Shown here: piece by piece, positions 1-7,971 of the stretch
How the letters are laid out: every line of letters starts with the position of its first letter
Position numbering within the stretch: position 1 is the stretch's first letter
Assembly: GCF_000016645.1 (NCBI RefSeq)
Contig: NC_009441.1
Span: 5,518,001 to 5,582,000, forward strand
Origin: Flavobacterium johnsoniae UW101
Lineage (GTDB): Bacteria > Bacteroidota > Bacteroidia > Flavobacteriales > Flavobacteriaceae
Direction of reading: 5' to 3'
DNA: 64,000 bases
Position numbers and translations under genes: made by a program
Notes under the pieces: model-generated
What the model was told of the DNA's origin: nothing
Seen by the model: the letters and a program-made list of their open reading frames with translations, nothing else
The model's database searches: none

Positions 1-1476
1 CAGAGCAATCCAGTCTTTTAACTTATATGTACCGGCAACATTCCCCATAAAACGGTTTTTCTTAGAAGTATTGTGGTTTGCTTCGGTAGTCATGTAGGGA
101 TTTAACTGATAAATATTGTTGTTCCATTTATAAATTTCACCAGTTTCTTCATTCTTGTAATTTTTCAGCCAGGCCTGATCTATATTTGGAGCCAATCCTG
201 TTAATGAATAACCAACGTTGTTTGGAGAATCTCCTAAACCCGGTCTGTTTTCTGTATTCTCAACCATGTAATTTACATTGGCATCCAAAGTAAATTTATC
301 TGATTTTAATGTCGCATTTAAACTTGCATCGTTTCTTTCTAATCCGGAACCCGGCACAACATCATCATTTTTTAAATTATTGAATCCAAAGCGGACATAA
401 GCATTTTCACTTCCTCCGGAAAGAGCAATTCCGTTAGTAGTTGTAAATCCTGTTCTAAAAAAGCCTTTAATATTATTATCAACTCTGGCATAAGGTTTCA
501 TTGAGCCATCAAATATTTTAATCTCCTGCCCTACAGTTTCAGAAAATTTAGGTCCCCATGAACTTGTAGTGTATTGATAAATTTCATTAGGTGCTTTTGA
601 CGGATCAGGCAGAATTCCATGTGAACCTGAACCATATTCAGTTTGAAAATCATCATATTTAGCATATACCTTATCAAAACTAACCCCGCTGGTTAATTCG
701 ACCTGTAGTTTTCCTTTGCTTCCTTTTTTAGTTGTAATTAAGATAACACCATTTAACGCTCTAGAGCCGTATAAAGCTGATGCTGCTGCTCCTTTTAAAA
801 CCGTAAGACTTTCAATGTTGTTAGGATTAATACTCGAAATACCGTCTCCGTTATCTCTACCGTCAAACCATTTACTTGCTGCAGCACTATCGTTAGAAAG
901 TCCGGTATTATCAATAGGCACACCATCTACAATATACAAAGGCTGGTTATTCTCTCCAATACTAGATATACCTCTAATAATAACTCTTGTACTTCCTCCT
1001 ACTCCTGTTGCAGGTATCGAAACATCAACCCCAGCAACTCGGCCAGAAAGTGCTGTAGCCACATTTGTTGTAATTACTTTGCTCAATTGTTCTCCTTTAA
1101 CATCCTGAACAGCATAACCCAATTCTTTTTTCTGTCTCTTAATACCTAACGCTGTAACGACAACTTCATTTAAGTTTTGAGTATCCTGAGTCAATACAAC
1201 ATTAATTGTTGGTGATGTACCAACAGTTACAGTTTTAGTTTTAATTCCTATATACGAAAATGCCAAAACATCCCCAGCAGATGCCTGAATCGTATACATA
1301 CCGTCATAATCACTTTGACTTACCGTTTTTGTGCCTTGAATAATAATACTTACTCCCGGCAGCGGCAATCCATTTTGATCGCTTACCAAACCTTTGATTG
1401 TCTTTACTTGTGCAAGCGAAACCTGCGCCGTAAAAGCCATCATAAGGGCTAACATAATTTGTTTCATTTTTATCAT
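1..1476 (-). CDS. SusC/RagA-family TonB-dependent receptor, N-terminal part (runs off left edge)
   Basis: Outer-membrane, TonB-energised importer of the SusC type, which works with a SusD lipoprotein to take up oligosaccharides or peptides. Visible are 492 codons. They hold a signal peptide ending near VSLAQ, a carboxypeptidase-regulatory-like domain (about residues 25-105, GLVSDQNGLPLPGVSI), and a plug domain with NEVVVTALG, LSGRVAGV, YIVDGVPI and ALYGSRALNGVILITTKKG. The start of the barrel follows, up to the window edge. ATG codons at 1476 and 1467 are both in frame; the second gives a more usual signal peptide (MKQIMLALMMAF). No frameshift is seen. The divergent LytS/LytTR pair may control it, but that is inference. 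The substrate cannot be told without the SusD partner, which must lie left of the window. Confidence 0.93.
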   Translation of the reverse strand, partial: MIKMKQIMLALMMAFTAQVSLAQVKTIKGLVSDQNGLPLPGVSIIIQGTKTVSQSDYDGMYTIQASAGDVLAFSYIGIKTKTVTVGTSPTINVVLTQDTQNLNEVVVTALGIKRQKKELGYAVQDVKGEQLSKVITTNVATALSGRVAGVDVSIPATGVGGSTRVIIRGISSIGENNQPLYIVDGVPIDNTGLSNDSAAASKWFDGRDNGDGISSINPNNIESLTVLKGAAASALYGSRALNGVILITTKKGSKGKLQVELTSGVSFDKVYAKYDDFQTEYGSGSHGILPDPSKAPNEIYQYTTSSWGPKFSETVGQEIKIFDGSMKPYARVDNNIKGFFRTGFTTTNGIALSGGSENAYVRFGFNNLKNDDVVPGSGLERNDASLNATLKSDKFTLDANVNYMVENTENRPGLGDSPNNVGYSLTGLAPNIDQAWLKNYKNEETGEIYKWNNNIYQLNPYMTTEANHNTSKKNRFMGNVAGTYKLKDWIAL

Positions 1477-1656
1477 GGTTTTGATTAGTTGTTGATAAAT
1501 TTATTGTTAACGTACTGTTAAAAAAAATAATTTATACAAACGGTCAAATTTTTTAAACAAACAACATAAAACATTCAACATTATGTTGCACGAAATCGTT
1601 ATCCTATTTAAATAAAATATTAATTGGCTTTTTTTGCAAAAAATTATTCAAAAGAA

Positions 1657-1687
1657 TTGCGATTTAGCTTCTAATTATGTAAAGTTG
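1657..1687 (+). promoter_or_regulatory. Probable promoter of the lytS-lytR pair
   Basis: TTG at 1657-1659, 20 bases, then TAAAGTTG at 1680-1687. This matches the Bacteroidota form TTG-N17-23-TAnnTTTG with one mismatch in the -7 box. It lies about 50 bases before the TTG start at 1738. Confidence 0.45.
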
Positions 1688-1737
1688 CAGATTAATTACA
1701 AAGCCTTCCAATTAATAATAAAACGTTAATAAAAAAG

Positions 1738-2790
1738 TTGAACGAAATCCGAAAATTAAAATTCGATATAAAACTCAAAAATCATATATGGTTTTGGGGA
1801 AGCTACTTTACTCTCAACTTTTTACGATGGGGTGCTTACTTTAATGATTATCCTTATTCGTTTAAATCAAACTTAATTGAGTTTTCGCTGCATATACCTT
1901 TAGTATATTTCAATCTTTTTATTTTAGTTCCAAAATACGTTCTAAAACAAAAATATATTACTTACACCGCAGCGTTAATCACAAGCTTATTTGGGATATA
2001 TTTATTAAAAACAGTTTTAACATATTACATTATATCCGAAAATATCTGGCCCGAAGCAAACCGGGAATATCATCCTTTTGACATTAACCATATTTTAGCG
2101 GTTTGTATTGGAGAATTGTATGTTTTAGCCATGGCATCTTCTGTTTATCTGACTTTAACATGGCTTAGAGAAAGAGAACGAAACCGTTCTTTAAGAGAAA
2201 ATCAGTTTAAAATCAAACTAAAATATCTCGAAAATCAAATTCAGCCTCATTTCTTTTTAAACACATTAAATAATCTATATGCCTTATCTTTAGAATCTTC
2301 AAATAAAGTTCCGGATGTTATCATCAAACTTTCAAATTTGATGGAATATGTTTTATATGATGTAAAAGGAACCAAATTTGTTCCTCTTATTAAGGAAATT
2401 GATTACATCCAGAATTATATCGAAATTGAAAAGTTACGTTTTGAAAATGTAGAAGTTACAATCAATTTAGAATCAAATATAGAAGACGTAGTCGTACCGC
2501 CGTTAATCTTTATTTCTCTGGTCGAAAACGCCTTTAAACATGGCGGAATCAATAATAATAACTTAAAAATTAAGATCAATTGTAAAGTTACCAACAACAA
2601 AATGTTAGACTTTGAAATCTTAAATAATTTTGTAATTTCACAAAATCTTAAATCTAAAGGAGGCATTGGTTTAGTTAATACAAAGAAGAGACTAAAATTA
2701 ATTTACAAAAATCATTTTAGCTTAAAAGACACAACAAAACTTAATTACTATATAATTCGTTTGCAAATACCTATTCAGAATGAAGATTAA
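1738..2790 (+). CDS. LytS/YehU-type sensor histidine kinase
   Basis: Membrane sensor kinase of the His_kinase (PF06580) family that phosphorylates a LytTR response regulator. The N-terminal half (residues about 12-145) carries roughly four hydrophobic segments. It is followed by the phospho-acceptor motif NQIQPHFFLNTLNNL (His171), the N-box PPLIFISLVENAFKHG (about 254-269) and a glycine-rich GGIGLVNTKKRL (about 308-319). The length, 350 aa, is typical. No ATG lies in frame near the start: an in-frame TAA sits at 1693-1695, so TTG at 1738 is taken as the start. The last 11 bases overlap the start of the response regulator, so the two are translationally coupled. The signal is unknown; a role in sugar sensing is suggested only by the neighbours. 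Confidence 0.9.
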   Translation: MNEIRKLKFDIKLKNHIWFWGSYFTLNFLRWGAYFNDYPYSFKSNLIEFSLHIPLVYFNLFILVPKYVLKQKYITYTAALITSLFGIYLLKTVLTYYIISENIWPEANREYHPFDINHILAVCIGELYVLAMASSVYLTLTWLRERERNRSLRENQFKIKLKYLENQIQPHFFLNTLNNLYALSLESSNKVPDVIIKLSNLMEYVLYDVKGTKFVPLIKEIDYIQNYIEIEKLRFENVEVTINLESNIEDVVVPPLIFISLVENAFKHGGINNNNLKIKINCKVTNNKMLDFEILNNFVISQNLKSKGGIGLVNTKKRLKLIYKNHFSLKDTTKLNYYIIRLQIPIQNED

Positions 2791-3481
2791 ATGTGTATTG
2801 ATTGATGATGAACCTTTGGCGATAAAAGTCCTGCAAAATTACTTTAACAATTTTACAGATTTTGAAGTTATAGGAACATTTAATAACTCTTTAGAAGCGC
2901 TTGATTTTATAAACAGCACTTCTGTAGATGCTGTTTTCTTAGACATCAATATGCCAATGATGACTGGTTTTGAATTAATCAGTTTAATCGAAAACAAAAC
3001 AAAAGTTATTATTACAACTGCTTTTAGAGAATTTGCAGCAGAAAGTTATGATCTAGATGTATTGGATTATTTAGTAAAACCTATTCCGCTGCCAAGATTT
3101 ATAAAATGCATCAATAAAATTACAACCGAATACAATTTAAAAAACAATATTAAAATCGATACCACAAAAGGCGATTCACATATTTTTATCAAAGTTGATA
3201 AAAAAATGATGAAAATTAATATTGAAGAAATCCTTTTTATCGAAGGAATGAAAGAATACATAAAAGTTGTAACACCTGATAAAACCTATATTACCCACAA
3301 ATCTTTAACCTCATTATCTGAAGAACTGCCGGCTGATCGCTTCCTGCGCATCCATAAATCTTATGTAATTGCACTCAATAAAGTAAAATCTATAGAAGGA
3401 AACCGCATCCAAATTCAGTCGTACACGATTCCTATTGGAAGAAATTACAGTAAAGACGTCAAAAATCGAATTCTCGAATAA
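2780..3481 (+). CDS. LytTR-family response regulator
   Basis: DNA-binding response regulator and partner of the kinase just upstream, with which it overlaps by 11 bases. The receiver domain (1-120) has the acidic pair DDE at 9-11, the phospho-acceptor Asp55 in FLDINMP and a conserved Lys in LVKPI near residue 98. The LytTR domain (about 130-230) includes IEEILFIEGMKEYIKV, FLRIHKSYVI and the closing IPIGRNY. At 233 aa it is full length. Likely targets are the divergent SusC operon or the sugar permease downstream; this is inference from position. Confidence 0.93.
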   Translation: MKIKCVLIDDEPLAIKVLQNYFNNFTDFEVIGTFNNSLEALDFINSTSVDAVFLDINMPMMTGFELISLIENKTKVIITTAFREFAAESYDLDVLDYLVKPIPLPRFIKCINKITTEYNLKNNIKIDTTKGDSHIFIKVDKKMMKINIEEILFIEGMKEYIKVVTPDKTYITHKSLTSLSEELPADRFLRIHKSYVIALNKVKSIEGNRIQIQSYTIPIGRNYSKDVKNRILE

Positions 3482-3648
3482 AACTTTAACATTTCTAACT
3501 CTATATAAATTAACACATTGTTGAATAAATAAGGTAGTTGGTTTAAATTTAACATTATTTTCAATCAATAATTTTTTTTTGACTTACGTAACAAATATAT
3601 TTACGGTCTTCAAAAAACAATTTATTAAAAATTAACCTTATTACAATT

Positions 3649-5115
3649 ATGAGTTCAGAAAATGTTCAAACCAAATGGGGACAGTTTATCTCATTGATAA
3701 TCGTCTTCTTCTTTTGGGGTTTTGTTGGTTCTGCCAATGACATCCTGATTCCAGTATTCAAAAAAGTATTTACTTTATCTCAAGTACAATCACAACTAGT
3801 TGCTTGGGCATTTTATGCTGCGTATTTTGTAGGTTCAATAATCTTCTTTTTAGTTTCTTTAAAATTAGATGTTCTGCAAAAATTCGGATACAAAAAAACA
3901 CTTTCGGCTGGTTTAATACTTTCTGCTGTCGGGTCATTTTTATTCGTTCCGGCTGCAACAATGGAAAGTTTCCCTTTCTTTTTAACCGCTTTGTTTACTG
4001 TTGGTTTAGGTTTTTCAATTCAGCAAATTGTAGCAAATCCTTTAGCAATTAAAATGGGAAGCCCAAACACAGGAGCTCACCGTTTAACATTAGCAGGAGG
4101 TATCAACTCATTCGGAACAACTATTGGAGCTATCTTACTAGGTATAGCTTTATTTGGAATGGGAGATAACAAAAAAACAGCTCTTTCATTAGAAGATATT
4201 AAATTACCATTCATTATTCTTGGACTTGCGTTTATCGCAGTAGCAATTTTCATGAACTTCTCTAAAATTGAAGATCCTGAAAAAGAAGTAGAAGTTGTTA
4301 AAACAGCACACGAAAAATTCAATATTCTTGATTATCCGCAATTGTATTTAGGAATGTTAGGTATTTTTATTTACGTAGGAACTGAAGTAACAATCATTAG
4401 TAATTTACCTGCTTTATTACATACGCACGAATTCGGAAACGTATTAGAAGATGCTGTAGCTCCATTTATCGCCCTTTACTGGGGAAGTTTAATGATTGGA
4501 CGCTGGAATGGTGGTGTAAACGTTTTTGATACTTCAAAATTAGTAAACACTGCATTAAAATTCATCGTTCCTGCTATTGCATTTGGAGTAATCATTGGAG
4601 CAAATATTTTTGCTGCACACGATGTATCTTCATTCTATATCTACCCAATCTGGATTTTATTATTCATTGGAGTTAGTTTTATTGGAGGAAAAAATGCCGG
4701 AAAAACTTTAATGCTTTTCGGACTTTCTGGAATCACAATGATGGTTGCCGGATTAGTTTGGCCAGATCCTTCAATTGCTAAATTCTTTTTTATCTCAGGT
4801 GGATTATTCTTGTCTATCATGTGGCCTTCTATCTTCGATTTAGCAATCGCAGGTTTAGGAAAAAATACAGGAAAAGCATCTTCTTTCTTAATCATGATGA
4901 TTTTAGGAGGTGGTGTTATTCCATTAATCCAGGGAAGTATCTGTGATTTTGATCTAACAAAACCAGAAGGAATCTTTGGAATTTCATGGACACATTTCTC
5001 TTATGTAGTACCACTTATTGGTTTTGCTTATTTAGGATTCTACGGTTTTTACTGCCCTAAAATCTTGAAAAAACAAGGAATCAGCCACGTTGAAAGCGAA
5101 GGCGGCGGACACTAA
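3649..5115 (+). CDS. Sugar MFS transporter (FucP/GluP-like)
   Basis: Inner-membrane proton-coupled sugar permease of the fucose/glucose-galactose (FHS) branch of the major facilitator superfamily. The 488 residues give about 12 hydrophobic helices. The N-terminus shows the family pattern FFFWGFVGSANDILIPVFKK and a QSQLVAWAFYAAYFVGS helix; a long loop (about 205-225, rich in E and K) separates the halves. The exact sugar cannot be read from the sequence. It sits 167 bases after the LytTR gene and has a strong terminator behind it, so it is probably a single transcription unit, perhaps controlled by that regulator. Confidence 0.88.
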   Translation: MSSENVQTKWGQFISLIIVFFFWGFVGSANDILIPVFKKVFTLSQVQSQLVAWAFYAAYFVGSIIFFLVSLKLDVLQKFGYKKTLSAGLILSAVGSFLFVPAATMESFPFFLTALFTVGLGFSIQQIVANPLAIKMGSPNTGAHRLTLAGGINSFGTTIGAILLGIALFGMGDNKKTALSLEDIKLPFIILGLAFIAVAIFMNFSKIEDPEKEVEVVKTAHEKFNILDYPQLYLGMLGIFIYVGTEVTIISNLPALLHTHEFGNVLEDAVAPFIALYWGSLMIGRWNGGVNVFDTSKLVNTALKFIVPAIAFGVIIGANIFAAHDVSSFYIYPIWILLFIGVSFIGGKNAGKTLMLFGLSGITMMVAGLVWPDPSIAKFFFISGGLFLSIMWPSIFDLAIAGLGKNTGKASSFLIMMILGGGVIPLIQGSICDFDLTKPEGIFGISWTHFSYVVPLIGFAYLGFYGFYCPKILKKQGISHVESEGGGH

Positions 5116-5137
5116 AAAACTTAAAACATCTATATAA

Positions 5138-5176
5138 AAAAATCCAAATTCCCGTAAACAGGAATTTGGATTTTTT
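5138..5176 (+). terminator. Rho-independent terminator after the sugar permease
   Basis: Perfect 13-bp stem (5140-5152 with 5161-5173), an 8-base loop and a T run. The A tract on the left arm means it may also stop leftward transcripts. Confidence 0.85.
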
Positions 5177-5189
5177 TATTCATAAAGAA

Positions 5190-5227
5190 AAACCTTTGAA
5201 CCTTTGTCCCTCTAAACCTTTGGCCCT
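5190..5227. repeat. Word-like repeat AACCTTTG
   Basis: The unit AACCTTTG occurs at least three times within 38 bases, with slightly altered spacers. It lies in the short gap between two convergent genes. Other low-complexity word repeats of this kind occur elsewhere in the window. Confidence 0.6.
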
Positions 5228-5228
5228 T

Positions 5229-5723
5229 TTACTTAGCGTTAATAACATTACTCAGATTCTTTTTGAAAATGGCTTTATTCTGAGCCGAAATCGGGTAAAC
5301 CACATCTTTACCTGCATGAACAATAACTTTGTCTATATTCGCTTTTAAAAGTGCTTCTGGATCTTTTATTTTTAAAGTACACGCTCCGTCAAAAAAACCA
5401 TCATCTTCAATAATCTTTCTGGCTTCTAAAACAGTACCATCACTTAAAACTGCAGAAATTGTCATTTCCTTATTTAAAGTTTTCGAATAAAAACCATCCA
5501 TAACCAAAAGCAGTCTATAGGAGTTCTTCATTTCAGGCCCTTTAAACTCATGTCTCGTTATATTATACCGAAGTCCTTTTGCCAGACTTTGAAACTTAAC
5601 AGAACTATCTAATTCATAAGTTGCCACGTCGCCGGCTTCATTGACAGAAGTAATCACCTTCGCTTGGGCATTTATAGAAAAACCAGCCGTAAAAAAACAC
5701 AAAACAATCAATATTACTTTCAT
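5229..5723 (-). CDS. Secreted protein of unknown function
   Basis: I do not recognise this family. The 164-residue product starts with a clear signal peptide (MKVILIVLCFFTAGFSINAQ). The mature part is mostly beta-type sequence with no cysteine cluster or catalytic motif; one Cys lies in DGACTLKIKDPEALL. A TTG six bases upstream (5729) is in frame, but the ATG at 5723 gives the better signal peptide. It is transcribed towards the sugar permease and separated from the transaldolase by a terminator hairpin, so it is likely monocistronic and periplasmic or surface exposed. Confidence 0.75.
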   Translation of the reverse strand: MKVILIVLCFFTAGFSINAQAKVITSVNEAGDVATYELDSSVKFQSLAKGLRYNITRHEFKGPEMKNSYRLLLVMDGFYSKTLNKEMTISAVLSDGTVLEARKIIEDDGFFDGACTLKIKDPEALLKANIDKVIVHAGKDVVYPISAQNKAIFKKNLSNVINAK

Positions 5724-5756
5724 ATTCAATTATTTAAGATTTATATAAAAGTAAAA

Positions 5757-5792
5757 AAAATCGCCTTTTCTCGTTAGAAAAAAGGCGATTTT
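5757..5792 (-). terminator. Terminator after the transaldolase gene
   Basis: Inverted repeat AAAATCGCCTTTT (5757-5769) with AAAAGGCGATTTT (5780-5792). T-rich on both sides, 22 bases past the transaldolase stop. Confidence 0.8.
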
Positions 5793-5813
5793 AATTTTAT
5801 AACTATCTAAGGA

Positions 5814-6470
5814 TTACTTGTTTCCTTTTTCGAAGTCAGCTACGAATTGAGCTAAACCAATATCAGTTAAAGGATGTTTCAACAATCCGTAAATTGCAGA
5901 AAGTGGTCCAGTCATAACATCAGCACCAATTTTAGCACAGTTTACAATATGCATTGTGTGACGTACTGAAGCAGCTAAAATTTGAGTTTCATAACCGTAG
6001 TTATCATACACTTCTCTAATTTCCTGAATCAGGTTTAAACCGTCAGTAGAAATATCATCTAAACGGCCTACAAACGGAGAAACATAAGTAGCTCCGGCTT
6101 TAGCAGCCAAAATAGCCTGTCCTACAGAGAAAACAAGAGTTACGTTAGTTTTAATTCCTTTATCAGAAAAATATTTTGCTGCCATAACTCCTTCTTTAGT
6201 CATAGGCAGTTTTACAACGATTTGCTCATGTAATTCAGCAAGCTCCTCACCTTCTTTAACCATTCCTTCAAAGTCAAGAGCATTAACTTCAGCACTTACA
6301 TCACCTTCTACAAGATTGCAAATATCAACATAATGCTTAAGGATGTTGTTTTTTCCGGTAATACCTTCTTTCGCCATTAACGACGGATTAGTTGTTACAC
6401 CATCTAAAACACCTAAAGCTTGTGCTTCTTTAATTTGAGCTAAATTAGCTGTATCAATAAAAAATTTCAT
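5814..6470 (-). CDS. fsa: Transaldolase, short (FSA/TalC) type
   Basis: Cytosolic class I aldolase that transfers the dihydroxyacetone unit between sugar phosphates (non-oxidative pentose phosphate path) or cleaves fructose 6-phosphate. At 218 aa it is of the short MipB/TalC type. It begins [16 protein letters not shown] (Asp6), has [12 protein letters not shown] (about 25-36), and the Schiff-base lysine is Lys87 in [25 protein letters not shown] and [11 protein letters not shown] are also typical. Whether it acts as transaldolase or F6P aldolase cannot be decided here. It has its own terminator, and a structured repeat lies upstream. Confidence 0.95.
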   Translation of the reverse strand: MKFFIDTANLAQIKEAQALGVLDGVTTNPSLMAKEGITGKNNILKHYVDICNLVEGDVSAEVNALDFEGMVKEGEELAELHEQIVVKLPMTKEGVMAAKYFSDKGIKTNVTLVFSVGQAILAAKAGATYVSPFVGRLDDISTDGLNLIQEIREVYDNYGYETQILAASVRHTMHIVNCAKIGADVMTGPLSAIYGLLKHPLTDIGLAQFVADFEKGNK

Positions 6471-6506
6471 AATCTATTATATTTAAATTGTGTTGATTTA
6501 TTTTTT

Positions 6507-6590
6507 GGCGTGACCACAAGGGTCGGGCTTTCGGCTCTATCTTTTGTTCCGTTTCTCTTCACAAAAGGATAACGCCTCTATCCCTCACGC
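6507..6590. repeat. Structured intergenic repeat, GGCGTGA...TCACGC family, long copy
   Basis: An 84-bp element between the transaldolase and the small membrane-protein gene. Its ends are inverted (GCGTGA with TCACGC). Next inside comes GGGTCGGGCTTTCGGC, then a hairpin ATCTTTTGT...ACAAAAGGAT. A short relative lies at 63879-63913. I see no coding capacity. Confidence 0.7.
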
Positions 6591-6613
6591 AAACTCAGCT
6601 GCAAAATTACAAC

Positions 6614-6820
6614 TTAAAATTGCTTAGAAGAATTGTTTTTATTTAATTCTTTCAATTCATCCCTAATTTCTTCCAGAACTTTTAATGTTTCTTCTTTATA
6701 AACTTCAGAATTATTAATCTTATCACTCAAAGAACTTAAAATTCGGCGAAGCACAAACCAAATAACCAGAAAAACAATCACAGTAAAAATAGTAGGCAAA
6801 AACTCTGTAATCTTATCCAT
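6614..6820 (-). CDS. Small single-helix membrane protein
   Basis: 68 aa. One hydrophobic helix (about residues 10-26, FTVIVFLVIWFVL), a basic RR right after it, and then a charged helical tail (KEETLKVLEEIRDELKELNK) that should form a coiled coil in the cytoplasm. I do not recognise a function. It starts 4 bases after the stop of the SDR gene, so the two are co-transcribed and probably coupled. Helix plus coiled-coil layouts are common in small scaffold or phage-shock-like proteins, but nothing specific points there. Confidence 0.75.
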   Translation of the reverse strand: MDKITEFLPTIFTVIVFLVIWFVLRRILSSLSDKINNSEVYKEETLKVLEEIRDELKELNKNNSSKQF

Positions 6821-6824
6821 AATT

Positions 6825-7628
6825 CTATAACTTATAATGATTCATAAGCATTTTTTCGTAAACCTTATCCGGAAGCGCGCGTTTTAAAACAATTGAAAAT
6901 TTCTGCATAAACACACCTACTTTATAATGCACTTTTGGCTTTTCTTTTTGAATGATTTTATAAATCGCTTCGGCCATTTCATTCGGGTTACTTCCTGCAT
7001 CCACATGTTCGTTCATTGCAGCAAGTGTATCTCCGTACACTTTTTCGTAAGCAGAACCTTTTACAATAGGCGCGTGATAACGTCCGGAAGCAATATTAGT
7101 TGCAAAATCACCGGGAGCTACATTTGTAATTTCAATTCCAAACTGCTTTACCTCCATTCTCAAAGCTTCAGTAATCAATTCTAAAGCTCCTTTTGAAGCC
7201 GAATACACACTTCGGTAAGGAAGTCCCATATAAGCGGCAATAGAAGTAATATTAATAATTAAACCTGATTTTTGTTCGCGCATTTTTGGCAGAACAGCTT
7301 TCATAACTTCAATTGGACCGAAAAAATTCGTTTCAAAGTTGTTCTTAATTTCCTCCATCGGAATTTCTTCTAATGGTCCCGTGATTCCAACTCCGGCATT
7401 GTTAATGACAATGTCCAGTCTGCCCGAAGTTTCGATAATCTTACTGACAGCCGATTTAATCGAATCAGCATTTCGAACGTCTAAAGCCACAAGAGGAAAA
7501 ATAGAATTCAAGACTTTTTCAGGATTTCGGCTCGTTCCATACACGACAAAACCTTTTTTATGCAAAAATTCACCAATAGATTTTCCAATCCCTGAAGATC
7601 CTCCGGTAATTAAAACAACTTTATTCAT
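6825..7628 (-). CDS. Short-chain dehydrogenase/reductase (SDR)
   Basis: NAD(P)-dependent oxidoreductase of the classical SDR type, 267 aa. Visible are the dinucleotide motif TGGSSGIG (8-15), NNAG (76-79), the catalytic Ser in INITSI (about 129) and YSASK (Tyr142, Lys146). The segment after the strand (YGTSRNPEKV) has the Arg often seen in NADP-preferring members. The C-terminal part (GSAYEKVYGDTLAAMN) resembles the YbbO/retinol-dehydrogenase-like branch acting on lipid or aldehyde substrates; the substrate is unknown. First gene of a two-gene unit with the small membrane protein. Confidence 0.92.
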   Translation of the reverse strand: MNKVVLITGGSSGIGKSIGEFLHKKGFVVYGTSRNPEKVLNSIFPLVALDVRNADSIKSAVSKIIETSGRLDIVINNAGVGITGPLEEIPMEEIKNNFETNFFGPIEVMKAVLPKMREQKSGLIINITSIAAYMGLPYRSVYSASKGALELITEALRMEVKQFGIEITNVAPGDFATNIASGRYHAPIVKGSAYEKVYGDTLAAMNEHVDAGSNPNEMAEAIYKIIQKEKPKVHYKVGVFMQKFSIVLKRALPDKVYEKMLMNHYKL

Positions 7629-7632
7629 TTTT

Positions 7633-7707
7633 GGGTTATGAGTTATAAGTTATGAATTTTGAGTTTTTAGTTCAATGAAGAGAAATTTTTCAGCCTGACA
7701 TTTAACT
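7633..7707. repeat. Word-like imperfect palindrome (GTTATGAGTTATAAGTT type)
   Basis: Left part has repeated variants of GAGTTATAAGTTATGAA; right part has TTTAACTTCTAACTCAAC, roughly the reverse complement. It lies between the SDR start and the SRP RNA terminator. Confidence 0.5.
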
Positions 7708-7733
7708 TCTAACTCAACGAAAGGTCCAAAAAT

Positions 7734-7756
7734 AAAAAAATCCTCCCGAAGGAAGA
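7734..7756 (-). terminator. Terminator of the SRP RNA gene
   Basis: Read leftward: TCTTCC-TTCG-GGAGGA (UUCG tetraloop) followed by seven T. It lies about 30 bases past the end of the RNA. Confidence 0.75.
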
Positions 7757-7787
7757 CTACTTTTATACAAATTCTAAAAAATAAAAA

Positions 7788-7885
7788 GTGGCAAGCGACC
7801 TACATCGCACCGCTCAACCGCGTACCCTTGCTATGTTCCCATCCTGGGGGAGTCTGCAGGAGCTGGTCGTGTAGGACTTGCCGGT
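7788..7885 (-). ncRNA. ffs: Signal recognition particle RNA (4.5S-like)
   Basis: RNA component of the SRP that targets membrane proteins with Ffh. Read leftward, the 5' arm GGCAAGTCCTACAC pairs with the 3' arm TGTAGGTCGCTTGCC. The apical Ffh-binding region reads CCCAGGATGGGAACATAGCAAGGG and fits the bacterial SRP pattern of GGAA tetraloop, internal AGCA and closing AAGG. Length is about 95 nt. A near-ideal promoter lies right before it and a UUCG terminator after it. Ends are estimated from the closing helix. Confidence 0.92.
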
Positions 7886-7886
7886 G

Positions 7887-7916
7887 CAAATATACAATCT
7901 TTTTATATTTTTGCAA
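7887..7916 (-). promoter_or_regulatory. Promoter of the SRP RNA gene
   Basis: On the minus strand TTG (7914-7916), 19 bases, then TATATTTG (7887-7894). This is an exact match to the Bacteroidota TTG / TAnnTTTG consensus, immediately upstream of the RNA. Confidence 0.85.
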
Positions 7917-7971
7917 GAGCTTTGCTGCTATAAAAATATCATCGTATATTGGCTTATTCAAATTTTAAACT

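Noticed and set aside
716..1108. Plus-strand open frame of 130 codons
   Set aside because: It is the antisense shadow of the SusC plug domain, which reads cleanly leftward with all family motifs.
3579..3603. Promoter TTG...TATATTTA before the sugar permease
   Set aside because: The spacing is 14 bases and the box has one mismatch; too short compared with the good promoters of this window to list as a feature.
5166..5348. Small plus-strand frame after the sugar permease
   Set aside because: It starts in a terminator hairpin, contains the AACCTTTG repeat and overlaps the convergent secreted-protein gene.
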